The position numbers and the translations under genes were made by a program. This document shows, piece after piece, positions 1-8,235 of a stretch of 15,208 nt of DNA. The DNA lies in NCBI GenBank assembly GCA_016293925.1, contig JAEDCX010000066.1, forward strand, positions 1 through 15,208, read 5' to 3'. The notes beneath the pieces were generated by a model that saw nothing but the letters and a program-made list of their open reading frames with translations, was not told the origin of the DNA and made no database searches. Numbering within the stretch: the stretch's first letter is position 1; each line of letters starts with the position of its first letter. Source of the DNA: Lachnospiraceae bacterium (GTDB lineage Bacteria > Bacillota > Clostridia > Lachnospirales > Lachnospiraceae).

Positions 1-1144
1 TGGTAGACGCCTTCGTATCTCCCGGAATCGCGATCATATCAAGTCCTACAGAGCATACACAGGTCATGGCTTCCAGTTTCTCAAGCGTAAGAGCACCTGC
101 AGAAACGGCGTCAATCATTCCCTGGTCTTCGCTGACCGGAATGAATGCTCCGCTCAATCCGCCGACATAGGAAGATGCCATAATACCGCCCTTCTTTACC
201 TGATCGTTCAGCAGTGCCAGGGCTGCCGTTGTTCCCGGAGCACCTGCATGCTCCAGACCAATCTCGCAGAGAATATCTGCAACACTGTCGCCCACAGCCG
301 GTGTCGGCGCCAGGGACAAATCAATGATTCCGAAGGGAACTCCCAGACGTCTGGAGGCTTCCTGCGCCACCAGCTGACCGACACGGGTGATCTTAAATGC
401 CGTCTTCTTAATGGTTTCACACAATACTTCAAAGCTGGCGCCGCGAACGGACTGCAACGCGGTATGAACAACGCCGGGACCGCTGACACCCACGTTGATG
501 ATGGCATCCGCCTCCGTTACGCCATGGAACGCGCCCGCCATGAACGGGTTATCATCCGGTGCATTACAGAATACCACCAGTTTGGCACAGCCGAGAGAAT
601 CGTTCTCCTTCGTTGCCTCCGCCGTTTCCCGGATAATGGTTCCCATTAATCGGACCGCATCCATGTTGATTCCGGTTTTGGTAGAACCCACATTCACGGA
701 GCTGCACACCAGTTCCGTTTCCGCAAGCGCCTGGGGAATGGAACGGATCAGCAGTTCATCTGCCCTCGTCATTCCCTTGCTCACCAGCGCGGAATATCCG
801 CCGATAAAGTTTACCCCCACCTCTGCACGAGCCTTATCCAATGCTTTTGCGATCTCCACAAAATCCTCGGGCGTCTTGCAGCAGGCTCCGCCCACCAGTG
901 CGATCGGCGTTACACTGATTCTCTTATTGACAATCGGAATCCCGTACTCTTTGGATATGTCGTTCCCGGTTTTCACAAGATCCCGGGCCAGTGTGGTAAT
1001 CTTACGGTAAATCTTGTCGCAGCATGCCTTCAGATCGGAATCAATACAATCCATCAGACTGATTCCCAGTGTGATTGTTCTGACATCCAGATTCTCCTGC
1101 TCGATCATCTGATTTGTTTCTGCAACCTCGTATATATTGATCAT
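1..1144 (-). CDS. PFL family protein (UPF0210/DUF711), 3' end beyond window
   Basis: The reverse strand reads open from an ATG at 1144 to the left edge, about 381 codons, with no stop. The protein starts MINIYEVAETNQMIEQENLD and continues with glycine-rich conserved stretches such as VGGACCKTPEDF, NVGVSGPGVV and SSYVGGLSGAFIPVSEDQG, which I recognise as the PFL/UPF0210 family. Members are usually about 450 residues, so some 70 C-terminal residues lie outside. An AAAGGA ribosome site about ten bases upstream supports the start. The gene follows a UPF0237 ACT-domain gene after 40 bp, a pairing common in Firmicutes and some archaea. The biochemical function of the family is not established. The name PFL comes from remote similarity to pyruvate formate-lyase and does not show glycyl-radical chemistry. 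Family assignment is firm; function is unknown. Confidence 0.9.
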   Translation of the reverse strand, partial: MINIYEVAETNQMIEQENLDVRTITLGISLMDCIDSDLKACCDKIYRKITTLARDLVKTGNDISKEYGIPIVNKRISVTPIALVGGACCKTPEDFVEIAKALDKARAEVGVNFIGGYSALVSKGMTRADELLIRSIPQALAETELVCSSVNVGSTKTGINMDAVRLMGTIIRETAEATKENDSLGCAKLVVFCNAPDDNPFMAGAFHGVTEADAIINVGVSGPGVVHTALQSVRGASFEVLCETIKKTAFKITRVGQLVAQEASRRLGVPFGIIDLSLAPTPAVGDSVADILCEIGLEHAGAPGTTAALALLNDQVKKGGIMASSYVGGLSGAFIPVSEDQGMIDAVSAGALTLEKLEAMTCVCSVGLDMIAIPGDTKAST

Positions 1145-1184
1145 GATATCACTGTCCTTTCTCTGTGTCTTCCTGCCATGCCGC

Positions 1185-1457
1185 TCAGATTCTGTGCATC
1201 TTATTGAAGATATCCTCATGCTGGCATTTGATCACAACGCCGACTTCATTGCCCAACACTTCCAGTTCATCCACGATCAGTGCGAAATCCTTCTGTGTCT
1301 GATTGGTATCCACCACCATCATCATGTTAAAGAAGCCCTGGATAATCGTCTGTGAGATATCCAGGATATTGATATTGTTCTCTGCCAGATAGGTGCAGAC
1401 TTTTGCAATGATACCTACTGTATCTTTTCCGACTACAGTAATAATTGTTTTTTTCAT
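1185..1457 (-). CDS. ACT domain-containing protein (UPF0237)
   Basis: The 90-residue protein is a single ACT domain: MKKTIITVVGKDTVGIIAKV, then AENNINILDISQTI and a second beta strand with FNMMMVVD. The pattern G-K-D-x-x-G-I-I-A and the N-I-x-D-I-x-Q turn are those of small ligand-binding regulatory ACT proteins related to GcvR. Length matches UPF0237. The ribosome site GAGGAG lies about seven bases before the ATG. It sits 35 bp after the MBL hydrolase gene and 40 bp before the PFL gene, so the three are probably co-transcribed. ACT domains commonly bind amino acids, so it may sense a ligand for its PFL partner, but this is inference. No enzymatic domain is attached. Confidence 0.92.
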   Translation of the reverse strand: MKKTIITVVGKDTVGIIAKVCTYLAENNINILDISQTIIQGFFNMMMVVDTNQTQKDFALIVDELEVLGNEVGVVIKCQHEDIFNKMHRI

Positions 1458-1492
1458 GATTACTCTCCTCGTCTCTATGTATTCTTCTGTTT

Positions 1493-2290
1493 CTATACGG
1501 TTATCACCGGTGACACTTCGCTCCGCCTCGCCACCTGGATCGGGAAATCATCGGCATGATACGGATTGTCTCCGTTCTCAATCTCAATCCGCACGGTTTC
1601 ATAGGCAAGCTCCGGCAGATTATTCTCCCGGCTTAAGTGTCCCAATATAATCTGTTTCATATTATCATGTAACAGTCTGGAAAGCAATCTCCCGGAATTC
1701 TCATTGCTCAGATGTCCCCGGTCTCCCAGAATTCTTTTTTTCAGATAATAGGGGTACGGTCCCACCTGAAGCATTCTCACATCATGGTTGGATTCGATCA
1801 AAATAGCATCCATCCCCCGCATCTTCTCCACGATATAATCGTCAAAGGTGCCAAGGTCTGTACACACCGCCACCCTCCGGTTCTCATAGCGGAAACGATA
1901 GGCCACCGGTTCTGCCGCATCATGGGAGATCTTCGTTGCATCCACCATGATATCCCCGATGTAAAAGGATTCGTCTGCCCTGATCTCATGGAAAAGAGAA
2001 TCCTCTGCTTTCCCCAGTGTATTCGCCCTCTTCATCGCCTCAATGGTCCCTGCCGTGGCATAAATGGGGATTCCCCTCTTCCTTGCCATCACACCGATTC
2101 CACCGATATGATCGGAATGCTCATGGGTAACCAGAATACCGTGAATATCCTCTCCGGACAGCCCCAATTCGTGCAATCCTTCTTCCGTTTTCCTGCCGCT
2201 GATCCCCACATCCACCAACAGATGGGTGGTATCGGAACCAACGTAGATGCAATTCCCGCTGCTTCCGCTTGCGATACTACATAATCTCAT
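1493..2290 (-). CDS. MBL-fold metallohydrolase, WalJ/YycJ-like
   Basis: The 265-residue protein has the metallo-beta-lactamase fold: an N-terminal strand with ASGSSGNC, the metal motif THEHSDH at residues 55-61, a histidine in ISHDAAEPV, an aspartate in VCTDLGTF, and a C-terminal GHLSRENN. The SGSSGN start and overall length fit the WalJ/YycJ group, described in Bacillus as a putative exonuclease-like hydrolase linked to the WalRK regulon and to coordination of division with replication. No walRK genes are visible here. The gene lies 36 bp after the FtsA-like gene and 35 bp before the ACT gene. Its ribosome site is weak (AAAGAT before the ATG) and lies in a short tandem duplication. Subfamily assignment is good; substrate is unknown. 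Confidence 0.88.
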   Translation of the reverse strand: MRLCSIASGSSGNCIYVGSDTTHLLVDVGISGRKTEEGLHELGLSGEDIHGILVTHEHSDHIGGIGVMARKRGIPIYATAGTIEAMKRANTLGKAEDSLFHEIRADESFYIGDIMVDATKISHDAAEPVAYRFRYENRRVAVCTDLGTFDDYIVEKMRGMDAILIESNHDVRMLQVGPYPYYLKKRILGDRGHLSNENSGRLLSRLLHDNMKQIILGHLSRENNLPELAYETVRIEIENGDNPYHADDFPIQVARRSEVSPVITV

Positions 2291-2291
2291 C

Positions 2292-2321
2292 TATCTTTAC
2301 TCGCTTTATCTTTACTTGCTC
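2292..2321. repeat. 15-bp tandem duplication before walJ-like start
   Basis: Two adjacent 15-mers that differ at only a few bases fill the gap between the FtsA-like gene and the walJ-like gene. The core TATCTTTACT is identical at 2292-2301 and 2307-2316. On the coding strand it reads AGTAAAGATA twice, the nearer copy lying directly before the ATG and being the only candidate ribosome site. Confidence 0.7.
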
Positions 2322-2326
2322 TGTCC

Positions 2327-4492
2327 CTATTTCCAGTAGATCTCCACGACATCATTCGGATGCAGTGCTTCCATATACTGGGCAGCCCTTCCGTTGACTG
2401 TTGTCACGATGCCTGTTCCCTGTGGTTTGGACAGATCAAAGGATATGTAATCAAACAAATCCACGAACAGATACTCCTGTTTGCCATGCATGGTGACCGG
2501 ACTGCCGTTGCACAGAACCGTCATACTGACCGGACCGGCTGCCTGCTCCGCTTCCGGCTGTTCTGCTCCCGTTTTCTCTGTTTCATCCGCACCCGCATCA
2601 TTTCCTGTCTCCCAGCCTGATGCCGCTACTCCGTCCGTTCCGGATGCAGTCTCCGTATCCGCCCAAGCCCCGACGTCTTCCCGTTCCCGGGTATCGTCCC
2701 GGTTCACCGGTTCCTCCCAAACGGCGCCGGGATACAATTCATCCGGTGACAGTTCCACCGTGAAATTCCCGTATACCTTCGTCTCCGGTGTTGCTGCAGC
2801 ATGATTGACATAGAGGTATCTTCTCAGTTGCGGTGCAATATCCATCCATGCAATGATCTCATCCACGGTGCAATATTCCGCAACCTCGACAGCATCTCCG
2901 TCTGCGATCTCATAGAACTCCGTCTTCGCTTCCCCGTTTACGATGGCTCTGCCGGGAATCCCCACATCCTTCCCGTTTACCGTTACACGGATATTCGATC
3001 CGTATTCCGGCAGCTGCCCCACCGTCAGTGTTGCGGCCGCTCCCGCCGTGGAAGGAATCACCTGAATGACATCATTCTCACGGATCGGCGTATGGATGTC
3101 TCCCGGAACACCGTTCACCATGATCACAGCAGCCTCGCCCAGATTGCCCCGCTGGATCCTTGCCTTCCCGTTCACCGTGAACTCCAGTTCCTTCCCACGT
3201 CTCGGGAAAAGACCATCACTCGGGAAATCAGCATTCATGGCAGCGTCTACCACCGCAAGTTTCCCGTTATCGTATAATTTCACCCGTTCTTCATTAAACG
3301 TTACAAATATAAAGTTATTGCTCTGCTCATAGTAGCTCAGACAGATTCCTACCGGAGTAACCATTCTGGAATCATGCGGAATGGAATCATCCCGGAAATC
3401 AATCTTGCCCATCACTTCCCTGCCACGTACCGCAACCCGCTCCGGTGCAATGCCAAGTGCCGCAGCAAGTGCCTGCGTATAGCCGGTAATCACACCGCCA
3501 CCGCCGACTACAAACACCGCACTCACGGGTCTTCCTCCGTTCAGTTCGATCATTTTAGCGGCCACATCCGCTGTCATCCGGTCAATCACCGGCTGTACGG
3601 CGGCTTCCAGTCGTTCTCTCGAAATCGTCTGCGGCAGTCCCATGATATCCATGAACGCAATCTCTTTCCCTGCGGTATAATCCCGCTTAATCAGTTCTGC
3701 GGTATTGAAATCAACCAGACACTCTTTGGCAATCACCTCTGTCAGTGCATCCCCGGCCACCGGAAGCATTCCGTAGGAGGCTATGCTGCCGTCACAAGTG
3801 ATGGAGATATCACTTGTCCCTGCCCCCACATCCAGCAGGGCAATGTTCAGCATCCGGTACTGCTCCGGAATCGCCACAATCATGGCCGCAATCGGCTCCA
3901 GTGTCAGATTCACAACATCCAGTCCTGCATATTCCACTGCTCTATACAGACCATCCACTACCTCATCGGGGAGGAATGTCGCAATCATATCCACCGCAAC
4001 CTTGTGCGCCTTATGATCCAGCAGATTGGTCATGGGCAGATCATTGAGATAATACCGCTTCACGGAATATCCCACACAGTAGAAATGCTCATTGCCCTCA
4101 TTTTTCTCAAGGAATTCCTCATACGCCTTCTCCACGCCCTTGGAATTCAGTTCATAGATCTCATCCTCCGTCACGGCGTGTTCATTCTCATAGACGATAT
4201 GGGTTGTCACATCCACGGTACGAAGAACCCGCCCCGCAGCAGCAATACAGACGTTCTGCAGGGTCATATGCAATTTGCGCTCCAGATCCTCTTTGACCTG
4301 TCTGATGGTCTGTCCGACTCTGTGAATGTCATGGATCTGCCCGTCCAGCATCGCTCTTGTCTCATGCTCGATTACGGACTGTCCCAGCACAACAAATCGG
4401 TCCCGTTCCAGATATCCTACGGTACCAACAATGCTTCTGGTTCCGATATCCAGGCCGAAAACACATCTTCCTTCGTAGACGTTCGGTGTCAT
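2327..4492 (-). CDS. FtsA-like actin-fold ATPase with long beta-rich C-terminal extension
   Basis: The 721-residue protein begins with an actin/FtsA-type ATPase core, about residues 10-385. It shows phosphate-1 FGLDIGTRS (12-20), phosphate-2 LLDVGAGTSDIS (219-230) and adenosine motif VVGGGGVITGY (328-338). An insert at about 82-170 is in the position of the FtsA 1C domain. True FtsA is about 420 residues and ends in a membrane-binding helix. This protein instead carries some 330 more residues: beta-rich segments with recurring VNG and D-x-V-E-V motifs (436-478, 501-538, 656-718), separated by an acidic low-complexity linker (about 587-655). No transmembrane helix or terminal amphipathic helix is apparent. 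The ATG overlaps the coaE stop as ATGA, with GGAGG seven bases upstream. Databases would probably call it cell division protein FtsA; a role in division or shape is plausible but unproven, and it may be a paralogue. Confidence 0.85.
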   Translation of the reverse strand: MTPNVYEGRCVFGLDIGTRSIVGTVGYLERDRFVVLGQSVIEHETRAMLDGQIHDIHRVGQTIRQVKEDLERKLHMTLQNVCIAAAGRVLRTVDVTTHIVYENEHAVTEDEIYELNSKGVEKAYEEFLEKNEGNEHFYCVGYSVKRYYLNDLPMTNLLDHKAHKVAVDMIATFLPDEVVDGLYRAVEYAGLDVVNLTLEPIAAMIVAIPEQYRMLNIALLDVGAGTSDISITCDGSIASYGMLPVAGDALTEVIAKECLVDFNTAELIKRDYTAGKEIAFMDIMGLPQTISRERLEAAVQPVIDRMTADVAAKMIELNGGRPVSAVFVVGGGGVITGYTQALAAALGIAPERVAVRGREVMGKIDFRDDSIPHDSRMVTPVGICLSYYEQSNNFIFVTFNEERVKLYDNGKLAVVDAAMNADFPSDGLFPRRGKELEFTVNGKARIQRGNLGEAAVIMVNGVPGDIHTPIRENDVIQVIPSTAGAAATLTVGQLPEYGSNIRVTVNGKDVGIPGRAIVNGEAKTEFYEIADGDAVEVAEYCTVDEIIAWMDIAPQLRRYLYVNHAAATPETKVYGNFTVELSPDELYPGAVWEEPVNRDDTREREDVGAWADTETASGTDGVAASGWETGNDAGADETEKTGAEQPEAEQAAGPVSMTVLCNGSPVTMHGKQEYLFVDLFDYISFDLSKPQGTGIVTTVNGRAAQYMEALHPNDVVEIYWK

Positions 4493-5088
4493 TCCATATC
4501 CTCCAGTTTCTCATGAATCTGCCGGAAAGTCTCTTCCATGGATCCACTGTTGTCTATCTCAAATGCGCAATGTCTCCGGAACTCTTCTTCCGGCAGCTGA
4601 CTCTTCATGATTGCATCAATCTTCTCATCCGAATACTGACGGCTCGTCCGCAGTCTTTCCCTCCGCACATCCTCACTTGCATAAATGTACCATATTTCGT
4701 CCAGAATTTCATCATATTTCTCTTCAATCAGCAACGCAGCTTCCAGAAAAAAATAATCTGCCTGTCCCTCTTTCTCCAGTTGTGCCATTCTGTCCAGAAT
4801 ATATTCTCTCACAGCAGGGTGGATGATACCGTTTACCCGGGCGAGAATTGCAGCGTCACCGAAAATTTTCTCTGCCATTTTCCCACGGTCAATCTCTCCC
4901 TGATCATCCAGAACCTCTGTGCCCAGCACCTCCACAAGTGCCGGAAACGCCCTTCCGCCTCTGGCTCTGACCAGATGTGCCACCTCATCCGCCAGCAGAA
5001 TCTCACAGGAGCAGTTCTCTTTCAGATAATTCATAATACTGGATTTACCACAGCCCACGCCGCCTGTAATACCGATGGATCGCATCAT
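4489..5088 (-). CDS. coaE: dephospho-CoA kinase
   Basis: CoaE phosphorylates the 3' hydroxyl of the ribose in dephospho-CoA with ATP, the last step of coenzyme A synthesis in the cytoplasm. The protein starts MMRSIGITGGVGCGKSS with a P-loop at residues 9-17, followed by LLADEVAHLVRA with the conserved aspartate and by HPAVREYI. At about 199 residues it has the usual family length. The open frame extends upstream to 5151, but only through non-ATG codons inside polA. The ribosome site AAGGAG overlaps the polA stop and lies three bases before the ATG at 5088 and six before the ATG at 5085, so one of these is the start; 5085 is equally plausible. It is 7 bp after polA and overlaps the FtsA-like gene by 4 bp, so translation is probably coupled. 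Confidence 0.95.
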   Translation of the reverse strand: MMRSIGITGGVGCGKSSIMNYLKENCSCEILLADEVAHLVRARGGRAFPALVEVLGTEVLDDQGEIDRGKMAEKIFGDAAILARVNGIIHPAVREYILDRMAQLEKEGQADYFFLEAALLIEEKYDEILDEIWYIYASEDVRRERLRTSRQYSDEKIDAIMKSQLPEEEFRRHCAFEIDNSGSMEETFRQIHEKLEDME

Positions 5089-5095
5089 ACTCTCC

Positions 5096-7720
5096 TTATT
5101 TCGCCTCATACCAATTGGCTCCGGAATGAATGTCCGTAACCAGTTCCACACGTAAATCTGCGGCCTTCATCATGGATTCCCGGATGATTCCGTACACCTC
5201 ATCCAGTTCCTCCTCCGCGGTTTCCACAAGCACCTCATCATGTACCTGCAGAAGCATCTTGGATCGCAGTTTCCGTTTTTTCAGTTCCTCATGAATTCTG
5301 ATCATCGCTATCTTCATGATGTCCGCAGCACTGCCCTGCAGCGGTGCATTCATTGCCACACGTTCTCCGAAGCTTCTCTGCATGAAGTTAGCGCTTCTCA
5401 ATTCCGGAATCGGACGGATACGACCGTAGATCGTGGTGCTGTATCCCTTTTCCTTTGCTTCGGCAACTGCCTGATCCAGAAACCGCTTGACCCCTGGATA
5501 CGTGGCAAAATACTGGTTGATATACTCTCCTGCCTCTTTGCGGGAAATGCTGAGATCCTGACTTAAGCCAAAAGAGCTGATACCGTAAACAATTCCGAAA
5601 TTTACCGCCTTGGCATTCCGGCGTTGCAGATCCGTTACCTCCTCGAAGGGAATGTGAAATACCTTGGATGCCGTAATCCGGTGGATATCCGCATCCTGAC
5701 GGTACGCTTCAATCAGTTCCTCATCCCCGGACATATGCGCCATCAGCCGCAGCTCAATCTGGGAGTAATCCGCATCCACAAATACAAAACCATCCCGTGG
5801 CACAAACACCTTCCGAATCTGTCTCCCCAATTCCGTACGCATGGGAATATTCTGCAGATTCGGTTCCGTAGAACTGATCCTGCCCGTTGCGGTAATCGTC
5901 TGGTTGAAATTCGTATGGATTCTTCCGTCTGCTTCAATATACTCTGCCAGCCCGTCTGCATAGGTGGATTTCAATTTTGTCAATCCTCTGTATTCCAGAA
6001 TATCCCGGACAAACGGATACTCATCCGCAAGTTTTTCCAACACTTCCACACTGGTAGAGTATCCCGTTTTGGTCTTTTTCCCGGCGGGAAGCTGCATTTT
6101 CTCAAACAGAATCTCTCCCAGTTGTTTGGGAGAATTGATATTGAACCGCTCTCCGGCAGTATCGTAGATACGGTTCTCCAATTCCCCGATCTGAACTGCC
6201 AGATGCTCTCCGTACGCCTTCAGTTCCTCTCTCCGGACACAGATCCCCTCATGCTCCATATCATAGAGCACATAGGACAGCGGCATCTCAATCTCTCGGA
6301 AAAGGGAGAGCATCCCCTTCTTCGTCAGCGTATCCATCAGTTCCCGGTAGGCCAGCCAATTCCCCCTTCCACAGTGACACAGATAAGCGCATACCGCTTC
6401 CCGCTCCGTCTTGCAGACTTCTGCTACGGTCTTCTTCCCGAAGACTTCCCCATATCCTGCAAACCGATATCCACCGTATTCATTGGCCACATCCTGGGGT
6501 TCATAATCGTTCTTCAACGGATTCAGAAGATATGCTGCGATATTGGTACAGCTTATCTTATCATGCACATCCTCATTCAGAATGCTGTATAATCGCTTCG
6601 CATCAAACACAGCTGTCATGGACGCAGTCATGATAACCCGTTTCAGGATACGGATCAGTTCCTGCCTGCCCACCATATCGGAAAAGAGGATCCTGTTCTG
6701 TGTTTCCGAACTGATACAGACACCGATCACATCCGTATCCCGGAGCAGTCCGATGCCGATCAGCCGGTTCTCACAGTCCTCCCATCCGGATGACTCCAGC
6801 TGTTCCGGATGCTCCAGCAGAACATAGTCTGCGCTCTCCGTCACGGTATCCTGTACAGTCTCAAAACGATTCAGGAAATTCTTGAATTCCAGATCCCGGA
6901 AATACGCATATGCCTCCGGTGTATAGTAATCATGCACCCGCGCCAGTTCCTCATCGTACGGAACCTCTGCATCAACCCGGATGGTAGCCAGACGTTTGCT
7001 CAGAAATGCAAGTTCCCGGTTTGCTTCCAGGGTATCGTGCAGTCCCTTCTTCGAGATCTCATCCAGATGCGTATAGAGATTCTCTACGGTTCCGTACTGC
7101 ATCAGAAGATCGGTGGCTGTCTTCTCCCCCACCTTCGGAACCCCCGGAATATTATCCGCCGAATCTCCCATCAATGCTTTCAATTCAATAATTCCAAGGG
7201 GCGGGACATGGTACTTGTCCAACACCTCCCGGGTATTGTACCGTTCCACTTCCGTCTTGCCACCCTTGGTCTTCGGCAGCAGGATGGTAATGTGATCCGT
7301 GGCAATCTGCAGCAGATCACGGTCTCCCGACATCAATAGCACTTCCATCCCGGCAGCTTCACTCCTCCGTGCCAACGTTCCCAGAATATCATCTGCCTCC
7401 AGCCCGGGCTGGGTGATAATCTGAACCCCCATTGCCCGGAGAACATCCTGCATCACGGGAACCTGTTCCCTCAGTTCCTCCGGCATCCCCTTTCTGGTGC
7501 CCTTGTATGCTGCATACATCTCATGCCGGAAGGTCGGAGCCTTCACATCAAAAGCAACCGTCACATAATCCGGCTTCTCCTCATCCATCAGTTTGAAAAA
7601 TATATTCAAAAATCCATATATGGCATTGGTATGGAAGCCCTTCGCATTGGTCAGCGGCGGAAGCCCGTAAAATGCTCTGTTTAAAATACTATGTCCGTCT
7701 ATCAAAACAATTTTCTTCAT
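5096..7720 (-). CDS. polA: DNA polymerase I
   Basis: The 874-residue protein fills gaps and removes primers during repair and replication. An N-terminal 5'-3' nuclease (about 1-290) shows LIDGHSILNRAF, acidic residues in GLEADD and SGDRD, and the helix-hairpin-helix region MGDSADNIPGVPKVGEKTA. The central 3'-5' exonuclease-like region (about 296-465) has lost its metal-binding acids: the usual D-x-E segment reads RLIGIGLL, so proofreading is probably absent, as in many Firmicutes. The polymerase domain has motif A VDADYSQIELR (catalytic D651), motif B RRNAKAVNFGIVYG (about 700-713) and motif C QVHDE (825-829). I chose the ATG at 7720, with TTGGAG five bases upstream, over a TTG at 7735 that overlaps the preceding gene. 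The gap to that gene is 11 bp, and coaE follows after 7 bp. Confidence 0.97.
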   Translation of the reverse strand: MKKIVLIDGHSILNRAFYGLPPLTNAKGFHTNAIYGFLNIFFKLMDEEKPDYVTVAFDVKAPTFRHEMYAAYKGTRKGMPEELREQVPVMQDVLRAMGVQIITQPGLEADDILGTLARRSEAAGMEVLLMSGDRDLLQIATDHITILLPKTKGGKTEVERYNTREVLDKYHVPPLGIIELKALMGDSADNIPGVPKVGEKTATDLLMQYGTVENLYTHLDEISKKGLHDTLEANRELAFLSKRLATIRVDAEVPYDEELARVHDYYTPEAYAYFRDLEFKNFLNRFETVQDTVTESADYVLLEHPEQLESSGWEDCENRLIGIGLLRDTDVIGVCISSETQNRILFSDMVGRQELIRILKRVIMTASMTAVFDAKRLYSILNEDVHDKISCTNIAAYLLNPLKNDYEPQDVANEYGGYRFAGYGEVFGKKTVAEVCKTEREAVCAYLCHCGRGNWLAYRELMDTLTKKGMLSLFREIEMPLSYVLYDMEHEGICVRREELKAYGEHLAVQIGELENRIYDTAGERFNINSPKQLGEILFEKMQLPAGKKTKTGYSTSVEVLEKLADEYPFVRDILEYRGLTKLKSTYADGLAEYIEADGRIHTNFNQTITATGRISSTEPNLQNIPMRTELGRQIRKVFVPRDGFVFVDADYSQIELRLMAHMSGDEELIEAYRQDADIHRITASKVFHIPFEEVTDLQRRNAKAVNFGIVYGISSFGLSQDLSISRKEAGEYINQYFATYPGVKRFLDQAVAEAKEKGYSTTIYGRIRPIPELRSANFMQRSFGERVAMNAPLQGSAADIMKIAMIRIHEELKKRKLRSKMLLQVHDEVLVETAEEELDEVYGIIRESMMKAADLRVELVTDIHSGANWYEAK

Positions 7721-7731
7721 TTCTGCTCCAA

Positions 7732-8052
7732 TCAATACAGGAAAAATACCGACACAAACGCCATGACCGCCACAAATGCAATCTCTAATCCGAAATACGT
7801 GGCATTGATCCGCTTTCTCCTGCGAATCCGGTTCTCATAGCTTTCCAGTTTCCGTTCCAGTTCGCCGCCAAGGTCGAAGGTGCCTCCCTCCTCTAACCTG
7901 CTCATTCCGACAGCAACCAGATACTGAATGGACAGCTCCTCCATACAGTCCGGACACGTTCTGGTATGTGCTATAAATGCTTCCATTGTGTCATCCTTCA
8001 ATTTGTTTTCCACGAAGCCTGCAATCGCCTTTTCTGCTTCTTTACAATCCAT
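7732..8052 (-). CDS. small membrane protein with zf-HC2 (anti-sigma-like) zinc motif
   Basis: The 106-residue protein has an N-terminal zinc-binding pattern typical of anti-sigma factors: Cys3, then His29-x3-Cys33-x2-Cys36 in HTRTCPDC. A charged helical stretch (about 64-82, rich in Glu and Arg) follows, then one hydrophobic segment at about 86-105 that ends the protein. The predicted topology is zinc domain in the cytoplasm and a tail anchor at the C terminus, with RIRRRKR just inside. No sigma factor gene is adjacent, so its partner is unknown and it may be a repurposed zf-HC2 protein. It is the first gene of the polA block, with its stop 11 bp before polA. A GGAAGG site lies about ten bases before the ATG. 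Family is moderately sure; role is unknown. Confidence 0.8.
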   Translation of the reverse strand: MDCKEAEKAIAGFVENKLKDDTMEAFIAHTRTCPDCMEELSIQYLVAVGMSRLEEGGTFDLGGELERKLESYENRIRRRKRINATYFGLEIAFVAVMAFVSVFFLY

Positions 8053-8101
8053 GCCGTACCTGCCTTCCGTATCCGACTAATTGCATAATACCCTATTACA
8101 G

Positions 8102-8130
8102 ATTATAGAAAAAGCACCTGCAATATGCAA
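8102..8130 (-). promoter_or_regulatory. candidate promoter of the polA block, overlapping a hairpin
   Basis: On the reverse strand TTGCAT (8125-8130) and a perfect TATAAT (8102-8107) are separated by 17 bp, and transcription would start near 8095. The -35 is a poor match, and both elements overlap or touch the hairpin at 8110-8138. Prediction only. Confidence 0.5.
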
Positions 8131-8138
8131 GTGCTTTT
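8110..8138 (-). terminator. terminator-like hairpin in the polA leader
   Basis: Arms of 13 nt (8110-8122 and 8126-8138) flank a three-base loop. Read on the minus strand, all pairs form with one G-U, and the stem is followed by a run of five U. Read on the plus strand, the same position is a C-A mismatch, so the minus strand is the better fit. It lies upstream of, not after, the polA block, so it is either an attenuator, the end of a small RNA, or a protein-binding dyad. Confidence 0.6.
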
Positions 8139-8235
8139 GTGACACATGTCCTTCTGTGACTGTCATGCCGTACAGACAGCATTTCCCCTCGGAATGGATT
8201 ATGACTTTCCTCTAATCTATGCTGGTATATTTATT

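Noticed and set aside
248..1010. Two plus-strand open frames
   Set aside because: They are antisense to the PFL family gene, whose conserved protein sequence reads through without interruption on the minus strand.
3374..4516. A 380-codon plus-strand open frame
   Set aside because: It lies antisense inside the FtsA-like gene, has no recognisable domain and a Cys/His/Ile-rich composition typical of antisense shadows.
5089..5151. Upstream extension of coaE by 21 codons
   Set aside because: It starts at a non-ATG codon within polA, while AAGGAG lies just before the ATGs at 5088 and 5085 and the P-loop begins at the usual distance from them.
5624..6592. A 322-codon plus-strand open frame
   Set aside because: It is antisense to the polymerase domain of polA, whose motifs are intact, and resembles no known protein.
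8050..8173. The 10-mer CATGCCGTAC occurs at 8050-8059 and 8164-8173
   Set aside because: It is short, the flanks do not match and no function is suggested; chance is a sufficient explanation.
8096..8182. A 28-codon minus-strand frame (MLSVRHDSHRRT...) in the polA leader with GAGGGG before the ATG, considered as a leader peptide
   Set aside because: The ribosome-like site is only two bases from the ATG, the peptide has no run of a single amino acid, and nothing supports its translation.
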